A DNA stretch of 64,000 nt, from NCBI GenBank assembly GCA_964023275.1, contig OZ029918.1:36487063-36551062 (forward strand), read 5' to 3'. This document shows, in pieces, positions 34,476 to 54,000 of the stretch. A model generated the notes under the pieces. The model was not told the origin of the DNA and made no database searches. It saw nothing but the letters and a program-made list of their open reading frames with translations. This DNA is from Norana najaformis. Taxonomy: Eukaryota > Annelida > Clitellata > Crassiclitellata > Hormogastridae. A program made the translations under genes and the position numbers. Every line of letters starts with the position of its first letter. The stretch's first letter is position 1.

Positions 34476-35357
34476 ATGTAGGATCGACCCATTACCAATT
34501 ATTGCTACTAATAATAACTTATTATTAATAATAACTATTATTCTTACATGTAGTCTTAAAGTGCAGTCTTGAAGTTGAAGGATGTGACTGAAACACTTGA
34601 AAACAGCAGTCCAGCACTGTTTAACCTTTACTTACGGGTTTACATGACTTGGGAAGCAATTGTCAATTTTCGATAACACTGGGACTTGAACCCTAGATGC
34701 GATTGGGCATGGGAAGAGTTAAACTTAATGCATTCTGTGGTGTTGTGTTATTGTACAGTGAGTAAAAAATCTTCAGTAATGGGGTTTGTTAAAGGTAATC
34801 TCGTAAGTTCATGGCACAACACTTCGATTCTCGTATATTTAGCACACGCAAAATTTTTGAACACACAGGTCTACATTTTAGCTATCTTGCCACCACAAAA
34901 TAGGCCTACATCATGTCGGCCGATGCATGCTATCCAGCACCAGTTAGAGCTACTCATAAAGCGACAAGTGCTACGAAACGTCACCCAAAATGACTAAATT
35001 GTTTTGAACCATTATTGATAATGTAGACTTGGGGAGTAGTATTGCATTTCGTGTAAATCTTCAACTTTTGTTCGAATTTAATCGTGTACAAATACAAAAC
35101 AGATGCGAATGACCCACTACTCAATTTCAATTGGGAAAAAACTAACGGACTAACTAATTTCACGTTGAAACTCTCGAGATGGAAACTACTTTCAGTAAGT
35201 TATTTGGCGAAGAATGAACGCCATGGCGGAGAAAAATGGCAGTCGACGATTTCCGAGGAAGACGCATGAGTGTCGCGCAAGAGGGACTTCAGTTTTGCGT
35301 CATCGGGGATTATGGATCCCCGCGAGAGGCGTGCGGCTCGGGGAGTAAACCATCGAC

Positions 35358-42319
<6,962 letters not shown>

Positions 42320-42404
42320 CTATACAGTCCAAAACAATACAATACATTGCAATGCAATGCAATACACGATATCAATACAAAATACAATGTACAATATATT
42401 TCAA

Positions 42405-42414
42405 NNNNNNNNNN
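42405..42414. other. Assembly gap (10 N)
   Basis: Ten N bases, probably a placeholder for a gap of unknown size. It falls in the intron between the kinase's 5' region and its first visible coding exon, where the missing N-terminal exon is expected. Confidence 0.95.
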
Positions 42415-42500
42415 TCACCGATCAAAAAGCCAACTAACTCACCTGTAAAACGAACTGATTAATATCCCTTTAAACACTTATCAAATGCCAATTAACTCAC

Positions 42501-42597
42501 CTGCAAAAAAGAACAGCTATTAAATCGCTCGACCGGCGGGTGGCCAACTGATCAGCCAACTGCGCGTTAGTGCAGCAACGCCGCCCGCTTTTATAGG
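42501..42597 (-). promoter_or_regulatory. Putative kinase core promoter and 5' non-coding exon
   Basis: On the minus strand CCTATAAAAGCGGGCGG gives a TATA box with its first T at 42595. About 30 bp downstream an untranslated exon could start and run to TTTTTTGCAG / GTGAGT, with a strong donor at 42500. The region is GC-rich and lies directly upstream of the kinase. No transcript evidence is available. Confidence 0.45.
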
Positions 42598-43724
42598 ATT
42601 TAGCTCCCCGTCTTTCCCAACATCCACTGCTCCAGGTCCAAACGTAGCGCAGCGGCCTGTTTGGCCCGGGGTCCCCTTCGCCGGCGCTGGCTTCCTCTGC
42701 CTTTGTGGATCCAGTTGCTATAAATGGCGCCAGTTTCCTGATGGAGCAGGCGGAGTGCTCTGCATGGGCTCAAGGCTAAGTATAGCCGGTTGGGAGGTGG
42801 TGGCTGAGTAGATGGGCCTCGGGAGAGTGGGAGAGTGACGCGGGCAGAAGAAGATGGAAAGAAAGTGACAGAGGAAGGGGCAGGGGAAGAATCAGATGTA
42901 GAGGTGGATGAAGAGAGAAAAAGAGACGGATATACAGGCAGATACATAGGCCGAGACAGTCATAGAGACAGAGGTAGTGGTAGGCAGAAGCAGAGGCAGA
43001 GACGCGGAGAGATGTAGCCACGGAGATAGGGACAGACACAAAGGCAAAAGGCATACACACTAACAGATCCAGAGACACCATTGTGGAGAAAGAGAGACAG
43101 AGACAGATAGACATACAGAGACAGTCACAGAGATAATGAGAGAGAGAGAGAGAGTGAGCCAAAGAGAGAGTGTGAGCCAGACAGAGAGAGTGAGCGAGAA
43201 AGAGTGAGAGGGAGACAGCGAGAGAGAGAGAGAGAGTGAGAGAGAGAGAGAGAGCGAGAGAGCGAACATGTTATTGATTAGATGGTTGTAGTGGTTTTCT
43301 AATAGGATTCGTTCCGTCGAGACACAGGGGGTGGGGATAAAGCCGACGGAGCGGTTGCTGAATCCGGCATCAGACGAATACGCTGACCTAGCGATTGGCA
43401 GAGGCAGCCGCATAGTGATGGCTGGTTGCCATGACCGCGGCCAATCTGTTCTTGGTCATGGCAAACAGCCTTAACTGTGCAGCATATGATGTAATTAAAC
43501 TACATATCGAAACCTGGTATTGAATGTATGGATTAATAGATGGATTGGTGTTTCGGACGTGCGGATGATTGGATGGACGGACTCATGCGCTCCCGGAAGC
43601 ACGAATGGAAGGCTGGGAAGGATCAACAGATTGTGCACAGGATCGAGAGATCAGGTGATGAAAAGATGGATGAAAAACATTTCAAAACAGCAAACTGTCT
43701 ACGTATAGACATTAACTGTTATTT

Positions 43725-43860
43725 TCCGGACTTGGTTCTAGCATGGCATCGTTGGACAACCCCACTGACTAGACGCAGCGCTCGTGAATAAGTTGGTGCC
43801 CTGCGCTTAGCTTTTAAGCATCGCTTTAGAAATTTGAAGTTTACGATTACGATTACTCCT
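43725..43860 (+). mobile_element. LINE 3' end, ATTACG tail
   Basis: CGGACTTGGTTCTAGCATGG, GCGCTCGTGAATAAGTTGGT, CATCGCTTTAGAAATTTG and TACGATTACGATTAC. Nearest relative 39595-39785. Confidence 0.7.
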
Positions 43861-44634
43861 AACTGTGTCTGCTGTTAACAGGCATTACGTTTAAGAGTTT
43901 CTGTTTAGCTGGCTTGCAGTTCAACTGCTAATGTAATGTGGCTGTATTCAGTTTGCTATGCTATAACAAATGATCTGCGAATTCCTATGCCAGGTGTTAG
44001 ACTTGACTTATATCCAGATCCTGACGGCCAAACAATAACATAATAACAATAACGCTGACTAAAACAGATCATCTGCCGTCTCCTAATCTGTCTCCAGCTT
44101 CTTCCTCTTCTTCCTTCTCCTCCTCTCCTTCCCTATCCCTCTTTTCCCCGCTATTCTAGGGCTACTCCTCCTGTTTTATAAGGCTCTTATGTAAACCATA
44201 AACGCGTTTTTGAAGAATTTAATACTTGATTCATTAATTTATTACTTGAATAATAAATTGTTAAGATAAGATAATAGCTCATCGAGTATATAAATATTCC
44301 GGTTTGCTGCATGGAAAGTAAGGCCTTTACAATTACAGTTGTAAAATGCATTTTAAATTATAGAGCATAATGACTATTAAATTTCCTTTGGTGGTATCCT
44401 GGTATGCGAACTCTTTGTTGACGTGAACTCCTCCGAGATCTCGAAAGAACAAGATTAGTTGTGGACCGTCATGGCGGTTGGAGCGTGGTTGATTTTAGAA
44501 CAATAATTTTTCAAAGCCTGAGTAAGACTTTGTTAGAGTTGCGACTGTAAGACATTTATCGTTATCGTAATCTCCGGATATTTTCAGCGCCCCAAAAGGC
44601 TAAGTCGTGGAAGCCAGTTTATTCACAAGCGCCG

Positions 44635-44742
44635 TGGAAAAAACAAAATCGGTGTTGCACTTATTGCGTGTTATATTGCAGTAACTATGGAAAAAACAAA
44701 ATCGGTGTTGCACTTATTGCGTGTTATATTGCAGTAACTACA
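44635..44742 (+). repeat. 54-bp perfect tandem duplication
   Basis: GGAAAAAACAAAATCGGTGT, TGCACTTATTGCGTGTTATA and TTGCAGTAACTA are present twice in a row without change. The first copy starts inside a LINE end (44555-44655). Confidence 0.95.
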
Positions 44743-46499
44743 TCCAACTTAGACAGGACGAGACGTTAGAATTTTAACTGTACAATACAGTCCAGTTTCA
44801 AGTCAGTACTCGGCCATCCGAATTGGAAAATATCGCCAAGGTTTGCTTCAAGTAAGCCTACTAGGAGGTTATGTGTTGATATTTCGGTCAGCCGGAGTTC
44901 CTTAAATCATTGACTGTCTATATGCGTACTATGGCTGTTGTGTGACAAACATATCAGTTCAGCTGTTTATTAATATCGTAGAGCCCGAATACGTGTTGTA
45001 TAGGCTGCTCGATTGTAATTATACCGGTCGGATGATTTAGAGTTGAAACAACGAAACAGCTGTAACCAGCAACTAAAAACACTTTTATGTGACTTATTGA
45101 ATAATGCATAATAATACATTAATAAAATCTTTGAAGACTGGTTTTGTTTAGCGGAGCTATGAATAACCCCACTTTGATCAGACAATTTTTAATAAGTATT
45201 CAAAGATATGCTATAAAATCATTAGTGGTCGAAGCTCTGCCCTAACCAACCCTCATAATCTCATACCCTAATCTGGTTTGTCGGTACTAGCACTCTTCCG
45301 TTTGTCTTCTGTCCTGCAGCCTTTCACTCGAGACTGAAAACCCTTCCCTAATCGGTACTTCGCCCACCGGTGCTTTGGGGTTTTGAACTCATTGCTATTA
45401 TCTTCCAAACTTTCGAACGCCGGCGAAAATTTCACAGTTCAAGCTTTGCTTTCGTGCAATTACGTTCTTCTATGTCGTAGGTTTTTTAAAATAATAGGCC
45501 CATTTTCTGCTATGTAATATACTCCGAGTAATACACTCTTCTGTTCTATAATATGTTCTTCGGTGGAGCAGGCCTATGTTCTTGCATCTTCCAAATCCTC
45601 GAAGCAACAGCAATAAATTCCGCTGCCTCCAGACCGTGGATCTTAAAACTTATTGCGCTATAAAAAGTCGCCTACCTCCACCTACCGTCGATAGAATGCA
45701 GCACAATCTTATCTACCACAGAAACTACAGACCCTTCGAATATTTAAGATATGGGCGTGGAGAAACAGTCGTAGCTAAGTGCACACAGGTGGAAGATCGC
45801 AAATGCCGAGCGAAGCATACTACCTAGGCTCAGAAGGCTACTACATCTTTCGCCGAAGCCTGATACACGATTGGACAGACGGTTGTGTAGGAACATTTGC
45901 AAAGAAAGAAAGCAAAATGGTAAAACTAAGCATACGGCTTCTGTTAGGGCTGCAAGCTTGAAGCGCCTGACGAAGTTTCTGCATAGCAAACCACAACTGA
46001 CGAATACGCATCTATCCTGATGATTATGGTATACATATATGTCGACTTACAATCGCAAACCTTAATGAACTTTTATCTCTGAAGTCTCCTATGACAAAAC
46101 ATGTAAGCTTGTGTGTGTCTCGATGCCTCTGTATGTCTAGAGAGGAACAACATACACAGACAGACACAGACAGACAGACTTGGACTTAACGAATTGAGGA
46201 AATGCATCTCACGCAGCGACATTCATATGGCGCTTAAATAGGTTTCTTAAGGCGCTATAAAATGCGCTATAAAATGTCTGGTTATAAATGCATGCATGCA
46301 AACAGAGATGAGACCGGGAGACAGGCTCATAGGGGACAGGTACAGAGAGAAATATGGAGGGAAAGACGCAGAGACAGTGACAGAGAGGAAATAAACATAG
46401 ATACAGTCACATCCCAACTCTTCGTGTACGTTTATCGTTAGTTGGTGTGGCTCCATATAAATGCCAAATGACGCTGTTGTAGGTGATCTATAAGTACTG

Positions 46500-46610
46500 C
46501 ATTAAGGAGAAGAGGAGGAGGCGTAGAAGAAGAAGAAGAAGAAGTAGAAGAAGAAGAAGAAGAAGAAGAAGAAGAAAAGAAGAAGAAGAAAAAGAAGAAG
46601 AAGAAGAGAT
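46500..46610 (+). repeat. (GAA)n microsatellite
   Basis: About 110 bp of AGA/GAA repeats with few interruptions. Lys/Arg and Leu-rich frames here are artefacts. Confidence 0.95.
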
Positions 46611-46754
46611 GCTTTGTCTACTAGAACCAAGAATCTGCCTACAGCGCAAGGCTATCATCAGCGCCAGTGACATCAAAGACCTCCCCTTGAAATCCATTGC
46701 ACCTATAGAGCTGCTAATGCATACGCCCTACGGGTCCTGCAAACAGATACACGC

Positions 46755-46975
46755 GCACACATTCACACAGAGCTGCGTATATATATATACACTATATATA
46801 TATATATACACACATTCACATAGAGCTGCATATATATATGCATAATATATATATATACACATTCACGCAGAACTGCATATATATACATTATATATATATA
46901 CACATTCACAGCTGCGTATATATACATATATATATAGCTGCGTATATATATATAGCTGCGTATACATATATACAC
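46755..46975 (+). repeat. Compound (TA)n / CACATTCACACAGAGCTGCG repeat
   Basis: Alternating (TA)n runs and ACACATTCACATAGAGCTGC segments, about five imperfect units. Confidence 0.85.
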
Positions 46976-47062
46976 ATGTATACACAAGCGTACAACTCTA
47001 AAACTGCATACATACAGCCTATTTTGCATAAAAACAGTACAGAACCATAGAAGTATAAATAT

Positions 47063-47112
47063 ACAGCGCCATTTTTCGGCTTCGGTTTTGATACGGCGCT
47101 GTATAAATCGTC
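47063..47112 (+). mobile_element. LINE 3' terminus only
   Basis: CAGCGCCATTTTTCGGCTTC and ACGGCGCTGTATAAATCGTC match the end of the copies at 9556 and 19585. Further short GCGCTATATAAAT remnants follow near 47182 and 47407. Confidence 0.55.
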
Positions 47113-47719
47113 TTTTTATATATGTTCATATATACACTCGTATCAAACGCGAGGAGGTGTACAAAAGACTGCTATTTTATAATGGGCGCTATATAAATGG
47201 CCAGAGTAACCAGAAGATGTACTCTTGAACGAATAGTGTTTCTGTGTAGCTAGTGTTTTTGATGTAGCGCCTTTTCAGAACTTCTCAAAGACGCATTCGG
47301 AATACATATATATATAGTCTGCAGCGAAACTGTAGCGGCCGTGGGCATGCTGCTAATGTGCGATTGCCGTTGCCGCTATAATACTATTCTGTATCCCGGA
47401 AGGTCAGGTAAATGAATTGCGCTATATAAATATTAGAAAGTAATATGAAACTGAATGGCAAGTAATGTATATTCGCCAAAGTATCGTATTATATGTATTG
47501 TATATTGTGTCGTTACCAGAACAGTGTATTGTATCACTGTATTGTATATTGTGTCATTACAGAACGTTGTTTTTCGTTTCTAAGAAAAGCCTAGAGGGGG
47601 TCCCTCCATATAGCCACCTATAAACACTCACCGAAGCAGTTACTGTATCGATTGCAGTGGAGTCCTTCCGACAGGTCGCACAGAAACCTCCGCCTGGCAA
47701 CCGCCCAAATCGCGCCTTC

Positions 47720-47945
47720 GTTTGTATATATAGCCGACGGTGGAGACGCACCGTTGACGTCACTTCCATAAAGCAGCGATAATCCAGAAGCGATAGCCCA
47801 AATTCAGCCCAAGCGCCCGGCCGGTCGGCCTAGGTTCATTTTTAACCTCGGTTGCGGCGGAGCTCCGGTAGAGACGGTGGTGAATAGGGGCGTGTGGGCT
47901 TCCAGCAGGCGGACAGACAGTCTGCGGCCAACCATGCTCCCGCAG
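47720..47945 (+). promoter_or_regulatory. Putative promoter and first coding exon (TATA, CRE, ATG, donor)
   Basis: In a GC-rich island: TATATATAG (about 47726), a perfect TGACGTCA (CRE) about 25 bp further, no upstream ATG, then ACC-ATG at 47934 coding MLPQ and a consensus donor CAG/GTAAGTC after 47945. It faces the WD40 gene, but its phase-0 end does not fit the exon at ~50475, so an intermediate exon would be needed. Confidence 0.4.
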
Positions 47946-48177
47946 GTAAGTCGAGCCTACTGCATCCACAGCCGGTGTTGCCGCTGTCGAGACTTCCTGG
48001 CACAAGTCTACGTGACCTTTCGTCACGACCAGCGCAAGGTCGAGGAACCCCATCGTAAAGGGAAGAAATTTTTAGCTCGACCTTTGAGGTCACGTTATCC
48101 GTGCAAATGTATTCCGATCATTACTGTAAGACGACAGAAGACATTGGAAGGTTACAGTAAAGGGCGCAGACACTATA

Positions 48178-48430
48178 TCGTAATCGTAATCGTAATCGTA
48201 ATCGTAATCTCGAAATTTCTACAGCGCTCAACGAAAGCTAAGTCGCGGGAACCAGCTTATTCACAGGCGCTCAGTCAAAACAAAATCGATAGGCAAAAGG
48301 GTCAAGATCCAGGAGTCAGGCACTCAGACAGTCGGACGGCTACGGTGGATGCTGTTTGAAACTGAAGCGAGAAGAGAGACAAAAGGAAGAGGAAGAATCA
48401 GGATAAGATTTCTGGAAAAGAAGTGTATAT
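48178..48430 (-). mobile_element. LINE 3' end, ATTACG tail
   Basis: Begins (plus strand) ATCGTAATCGTAATCGTAAT, then TCTCGAAATTTCTACAGCGC, TCAGTCAAAACAAAATCGAT and AAGAGGAAGAATCAGGATAA. The cleanest tail of this group in the window. Confidence 0.8.
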
Positions 48431-48439
48431 AGAATTAAC

Positions 48440-48790
48440 AGGTAAAGGTAACCCATTTCGATGAAAACTACTCAGAAACGCAAAGGTAAAGATAACCCAC
48501 TTGATTACAGGTCTCAATGAAAACTCAAAACGCAAAGGTAAAGGTAACCCACTTGTTTACAGGCCTCGATGAAAACTCAAAATGCAAAGGTAATGGTATT
48601 CCACCTGTTTATCCGTCTCGATGAAAACTCGTCAGAAAAGCAAAGGCTAGGGTAACCCATTTGCTTATCCTCCTCGATGAAAACGCAAAGGTAAAGGTAA
48701 CCCATTTCTTTATCCTCCTCGATGAAAATTCAAAACGCAAAGGTAAAGGTAACCAATTTGTTTACACGTCTCTGCAGACACTTATAGAAG
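48440..48790 (+). repeat. ~51-bp minisatellite, about 6-7 units
   Basis: Unit AAAGGTAAAGGTAACCCATT, TGTTTACAGGCCTCGATGAA, AACTCAAAACGC with variants. It follows directly after the LINE end. Confidence 0.85.
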
Positions 48791-48837
48791 CGTAGAGGTA
48801 AATGTAACGTAACTGTTTAGACGCCTCTAAAGAAGTT

Positions 48838-49095
48838 CCGTCCGTCCATTCATCCATGCATCCATCCATCTATCCATCCATTTATTCATCCATCCATCCA
48901 CCCATCAATCCGTCCGTCCGTCCATCCATCAATCCATCTACTATTCAATCAATCCATCCATCATCGATCCATATCCATCCATCGATCGTCTCATCATATC
49001 CATATCCATCCGTCCATCCATCCATCCATCCGCCCATCCATCCATCCATCCATCTATAAACGTCCGTCCATCTATCTATCCATCAATCTATAGAC
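48838..49095 (+). repeat. (ATCC)n / (GTCC)n microsatellite
   Basis: CATCCATCCATCTATCCATC and CGTCCGTCCATCC tracts. Similar tracts flank the TA array at 49256-49296 and 49509-49610. Confidence 0.95.
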
Positions 49096-49124
49096 TGCCT
49101 CTCTGTCTTGTGGACTGACCTTCT

Positions 49125-49235
49125 GGATATTGACCTCACTGCGGCTTGGTTTTGGTGTGCCAACGGGTGGAGGCCTTGCGCCTTAGACACCGGCGCATTA
49201 GAAGTTACTAATTATTATATTATTATTAATCTGTT
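49125..49235 (+). mobile_element. LINE/SINE 3' end
   Basis: GATATTGACCTCACTGCGGC, TTGGTTTTGGTGTGCCAACG and ACCGGCGCATTAGAAGTTAC match the 3' part of the minus-strand copy at 2255-2525. Tail (ATT)n. Confidence 0.65.
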
Positions 49236-49293
49236 GATCAGTCGAGCAATTAATCCACCCATCCATCATCTCCATCCATCCATCCATCCATCC

Positions 49294-49512
<219 letters not shown>

Positions 49513-50563
49513 GCCGGTCCGTCCATCAACCTATTGATCAATATCAATCCATCCATCCACACACATCAATCAATCCATCCATCCATAGTTCGTCCGTCCG
49601 TCAGTTATGACGTCAATATAACTAAAAATAAAAATGATGTAACCGTCTTCTTATGGATGACGTCAATAACTAACGCTGCGTTAAGAGGTAATTTTAGACG
49701 GATTAATGTTCGAAGCAAACGTCTCTTGCACGTGATATTCACCGCGAAATTACAGGATTTTATCCAGAAAATTAAAGTATTATTTAGACACCTCACATTA
49801 AGTAAGTCTAACACAGCCTCATTCCTATAGAGTCTTAGCATAAACCTAGGCTACGTATATGTTAAACCTACTGCATTAGACTAATCCTAAACTGTAAACA
49901 TTTGTAATTTTAAGCTTTGGGGCCTTTCATAGATTCAGAGAGCTTGGGCCACTTTAAATACAAGGCCCCAATCTCGAAGCATGCACATGATAAGCCTACT
50001 AAATCGCAGCTGAGAATTATAATACAAAAGAAGAAATAAGTATTAACATGCATGCTTTTTCAAAATCTGAGGCCTATTCTCTATGTGAGGCCTGAGCGAA
50101 AAATGGCCCTGCTGGCCCCTCCCCGATAGGCCCTGGTCGGCTTTACTGATTTATTGCACTCATTACAGCCTTAACTGTATGGCCTGTTTAGGCTATATGT
50201 TGGTCTCTGTAAGACCGGCAGACTACAGATAGGCTATGGCACTACAGCACAGACCATAAGAATTATTGCAGTTTTGTTATTCGATTTATTTAATCTTATT
50301 CTAACTACTTTGAAATAAAAAATGTTGAACTGCAACTGAATTTCGAAACGACGAAATTATTTTAATTAATGATAAATCGAACGAGTGAATGAGTGAGTGA
50401 GTGACTCAGTTAGTTAGTTAGTTAATTAGTTAGTGAATCAATCAGTTGACTTTCAAGTGGCCATAACCTTTCAGATAGCGACTTATTCACGATTCTCGTG
50501 ACCGGCGAGACTTACGCGAGACCTGACGATCAGCTATCAAGACGAAGTGTCTACGCCGCCAAA

Positions 50564-50934
50564 ATGGACCAAAATGCAACTAAAGGGCCTCCCACACCCC
50601 CCACGCCATCAGCAACGAAATTAGCAACACCACCACCAACACTAGCAACCGGTGCAAAGTCGTCGGCAACAAATTTAGCTCCAACAACGACAGACACAAC
50701 AACAGTGATGGCGGACGGAGCAAAGAGCAAAGATGGAGCCTCACCACCAATGACGTCAAATGCCCTGAAGGTGGAGGACGCTACAGAAAAACGACGTCAT
50801 AGCTCCAGTGCGGCCTCCGACCTGGAAAGTCGACGCAGCTCCAGAAGTTTGTAACCAAATACAAAAACTGTAAACGTAATCGTCAACTTCCCAATACTTT
50901 CGCTCGTAAAGTTACTACGGCAACTACTACTACA

Positions 50935-50967
<33 letters not shown>

Positions 50968-50999
50968 GCCACCACCACTACTCCTACAATTACTAATAA

Positions 51000-51060
<61 letters not shown>

Positions 51061-54000
51061 TCAACAACAGCAACAACAACAACAACAACAATAATAATTT
51101 AATAATACACTAAATTACTTTTAGGATCACACTTAGCGTCTTACCCTAGTGCATGGGGAAAATTTATACTCAGTGTATGTAAATGCAAATCTCCGAAATT
51201 TCTCGACGCCACACAAATACACATTTAGGGAGACCAGCTCAGTCACGTGCTCAAGAGCCAGGTTTTTGGATCGGGTCAGATAAAGGTCAGAATAGTGGGA
51301 GAAATTCATAACCATTTTGGGGGAAAGACTTAAAGAAGGAGCGAAATGTATGTGAGATGTACCTTCAATAGGAGACAATCTGAACCATTTTGGGGCGGGG
51401 TTCCCCTATCTCCCGACAAAAGGCACCCTGATTGGAGCAGTTTTTTCAGACCTATTCTGAAGTGGCGTCATCTACGGAGCTCAGGCGAGCCAAGCTTCAT
51501 TCAGTCGCCTAGCGGTGGTGTTTTTAAACAACTCTCTGACGCAAATCTTGCCCTTGAATCCGATCGGTTGGCTTGTTTGCATTAAGTAGTTCGGTTCTCT
51601 CCTCCGCGTCCTATTCCTTGTCCTCCTCTTCATCTTTCTCTTCCTCCTATTCGTCGTCTTCGTCATCCTCTTCCAGCTTCTTCTCTACTTCATCTTACAC
51701 GTATTCTTCCTCCTCTTGATCCGATTCCTATATTCCTTCTGTCCTTTGACGACTCCTCTTCCTTCTCGCCTGCTCCTTAATCCTCTTCTTCCTCCTCTTC
51801 GTCTTCTCTATACTGTACTTCGTTCTCTAATTTTTCTTCTTCCTCCTCTCTTTCTTCCTCTTTATTTCTCGTACCTTTTCCTCCTCCTTCTCTTCTTCAT
51901 CCGTTTCTGCTTCTTCCTCTTTCCTCTTCTTCTTCTGCATCCTCTTCATCCTCCTAGGCTCCTCTTGTTCCTCATTCTTTTGCCTTCCTCCTTTTCTTCT
52001 CTCTCTTCCTTGTCTTCCCTCACCTTCTTTCTCCTCTTCTTCCTCTTCCTTATCTGTTCTTATTATCCTCCTCCTCCTTCTGTCTCCTTCTGTTCTTCCT
52101 CTTCCTCTCCTCCTCTTAACTGTCCTAAAGTTGCTCAAATTCTGCGTTCCTTCATCTCGGTCTTCTTATTAACTTCTCACTCATCATTCTCTTCGACTCT
52201 CCTTACCTTCTTTCTCCTCTTCTTCCTCTTCCTTCTCTTCCCTCCTCTTCTTTCTCCTCTTCTCCTTCCTTCTGTTCTTCTTCTCCTCCTCTTTCTCCCC
52301 CTATTCGTCCTCTTCGTCTTCACTGTCCTCAAATTGCTAGAACCCTGCGTTCCTTCATCTCGGCCTTCCTATTAACTTCTTCTCACTCATCATTCTCTTG
52401 GACTCGCAATCTCCTCACTGCCCTCCTCCGATTTCATTCTGCAGCTCTGACTGTTCCTGGCCACAGCGAAGGTCATTCCAAGGACTCTCGAAGGACGACG
52501 GTCTCGATTGACCAGCAGCTGACCACTGACCGCCTGATCCGCTTCCAGCGCCAGTTCCAGCAGGCGGACGCTGATCACGGAGGAACCATCTCGATGGACG
52601 AGTTCCGCGCGGCGCTCAAGAGAACCATCGGAAGTCACGTGACCGACGAAGAGGCCGACATGATTTTCATGAAGGTCTGTGCCGATCAGTGGATCGAAAG
52701 ATTGTCATTCGATTGAATAAGTCAATAATCCAATCAATCAATCAATCAATCATTTCATTCATTAATTCATTCATTCAGTCAATAAATCAGTGTGTCTATC
52801 TTTGGATCGATCTGTCTGTCTGTCTGTCTCTGTCTTTCAGTCGGTCAGTCAGTCAGTCGGTCAGTCGGTCAGTCAGTCGGTCAGTCAGGTCAGTCATGCT
52901 CGAACTGCAACAACTTTACAATTTAAACAATTGTAAGAGTGTACTGCATATGCTCTTTCCAGATGCAAATAAAGGCTGCCTACTTACTTAGTTACTCGCT
53001 CACTCACTTATTTACTTACTTACTCCATCCAACAGGTGGATACCAACTGCGACGGAATCATAGACTGGGAGGAGTACCTGAGCTTCGTTCTGCTCGAGTG
53101 CAGAGAGCGGGATCTCATGCGTATCATGGCCAGAGAACCGTATAACCGAGAACCGAGATTCAGTCGAGCGGAAAATCGGGATGTCATCGTTTCGCTTCAC
53201 TTCATTCCGTCCCCTACAGGGGGTAAGAACTTATAAGAAAATCCGTCCATAGTTACCCATTCGAGTTTGCCGGCAGGCCATTTTTACCCCAAACTGGGTG
53301 GAGTTAGGGTTGCCTACTAAAGTTGGAAAGCAAAGCAAACTAGGAAACTAAAATAAGTCATAAAAACTGGGAAACTAAAATAAAAAGGTCATAAAACTGG
53401 GAAACTGAAGAGGTCAGAAAACTATTTTGAAACCAGAAAGGTTATCAAACAACTTGGAACTAGGAAAAATGGTCATAAAATAATCGGGAGCTGTGTAAAA
53501 AAGACGAAAATTTTTAGCTTAACAAATCCCTGCAAGATAACGCCAGCGAAGTTAAATATGACCTTGCTTATTTAACCCAGTCAATCAGTCATTCATTCAA
53601 TTAATTAATCAATCAGTCAGTCAGTCAGTCAGTCAGTCAGTTAGTCAATGAATGAATGAATCAAGTAATCAAGCAAGCAATCAACCATTACTACGCCGGC
53701 TGTTATAGGTCGCTACTTATCAGCGAGCAAAGAGGGCCTGTTGACTTTCTGGACGAAGAACTTCACCTCTCCGCTGACGCAGCGCGTAGTGAAGGGCGTC
53801 GTCGGTTTGACCCCCATCTGGGTCACGGCCGTCGAGGTCGCCCTTGAGGCCCGACTGATCATCGTCGCGACATCCAACTGCGACCTCACCTGGTACTTTT
53901 ACGGGACGAAGAGCCTCGAGCGGATCAGTCGTATCCACCAGCTTCCGGGAAGCGTCGTGACCATGTCCTTCTACGCGGAGGCCCACCACGAAGGATCCAA

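Larger units (their letters stand above)
42598..47700. other. Gene-poor, repeat-rich interval
   Basis: No supportable gene. Contents: a GC-rich patch with CTATAAATGG (42718-42727), purine-rich simple DNA at 42840-43262 with (GA)n at 43137-43262, LINE ends at 43725-43860 (+) and 44555-44655 (-), a pyrimidine patch at 44095-44150, a worn LINE coding end at 45285-45400 (TAGCACTCTTCCGTTTGTCT), and simple repeats at 46500-46975. Confidence 0.6.

Noticed and set aside
42715-42730. Plus-strand TATA box or muscle CArG/MEF2 site (CTATAAATGG)
   Set aside because: The match to either consensus is imperfect and no plus-strand exon follows; only the position upstream of the kinase is suggestive.
43330-43425. 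Minus-strand frame with RSAYSSDAGFSNRSVGF, faintly like the end of a formylglycine-type enzyme
   Set aside because: Too short, no splice context and surrounded by GA repeats; could not be supported.
45576-45961. Small plus-strand frames of 60-83 codons
   Set aside because: No domain, no splice partners and no repeat of codon bias; chance frames.
51716-52375. 219-codon Leu/Ser/Phe-rich frame
   Set aside because: Translation of a pyrimidine tract; no stops because of composition.
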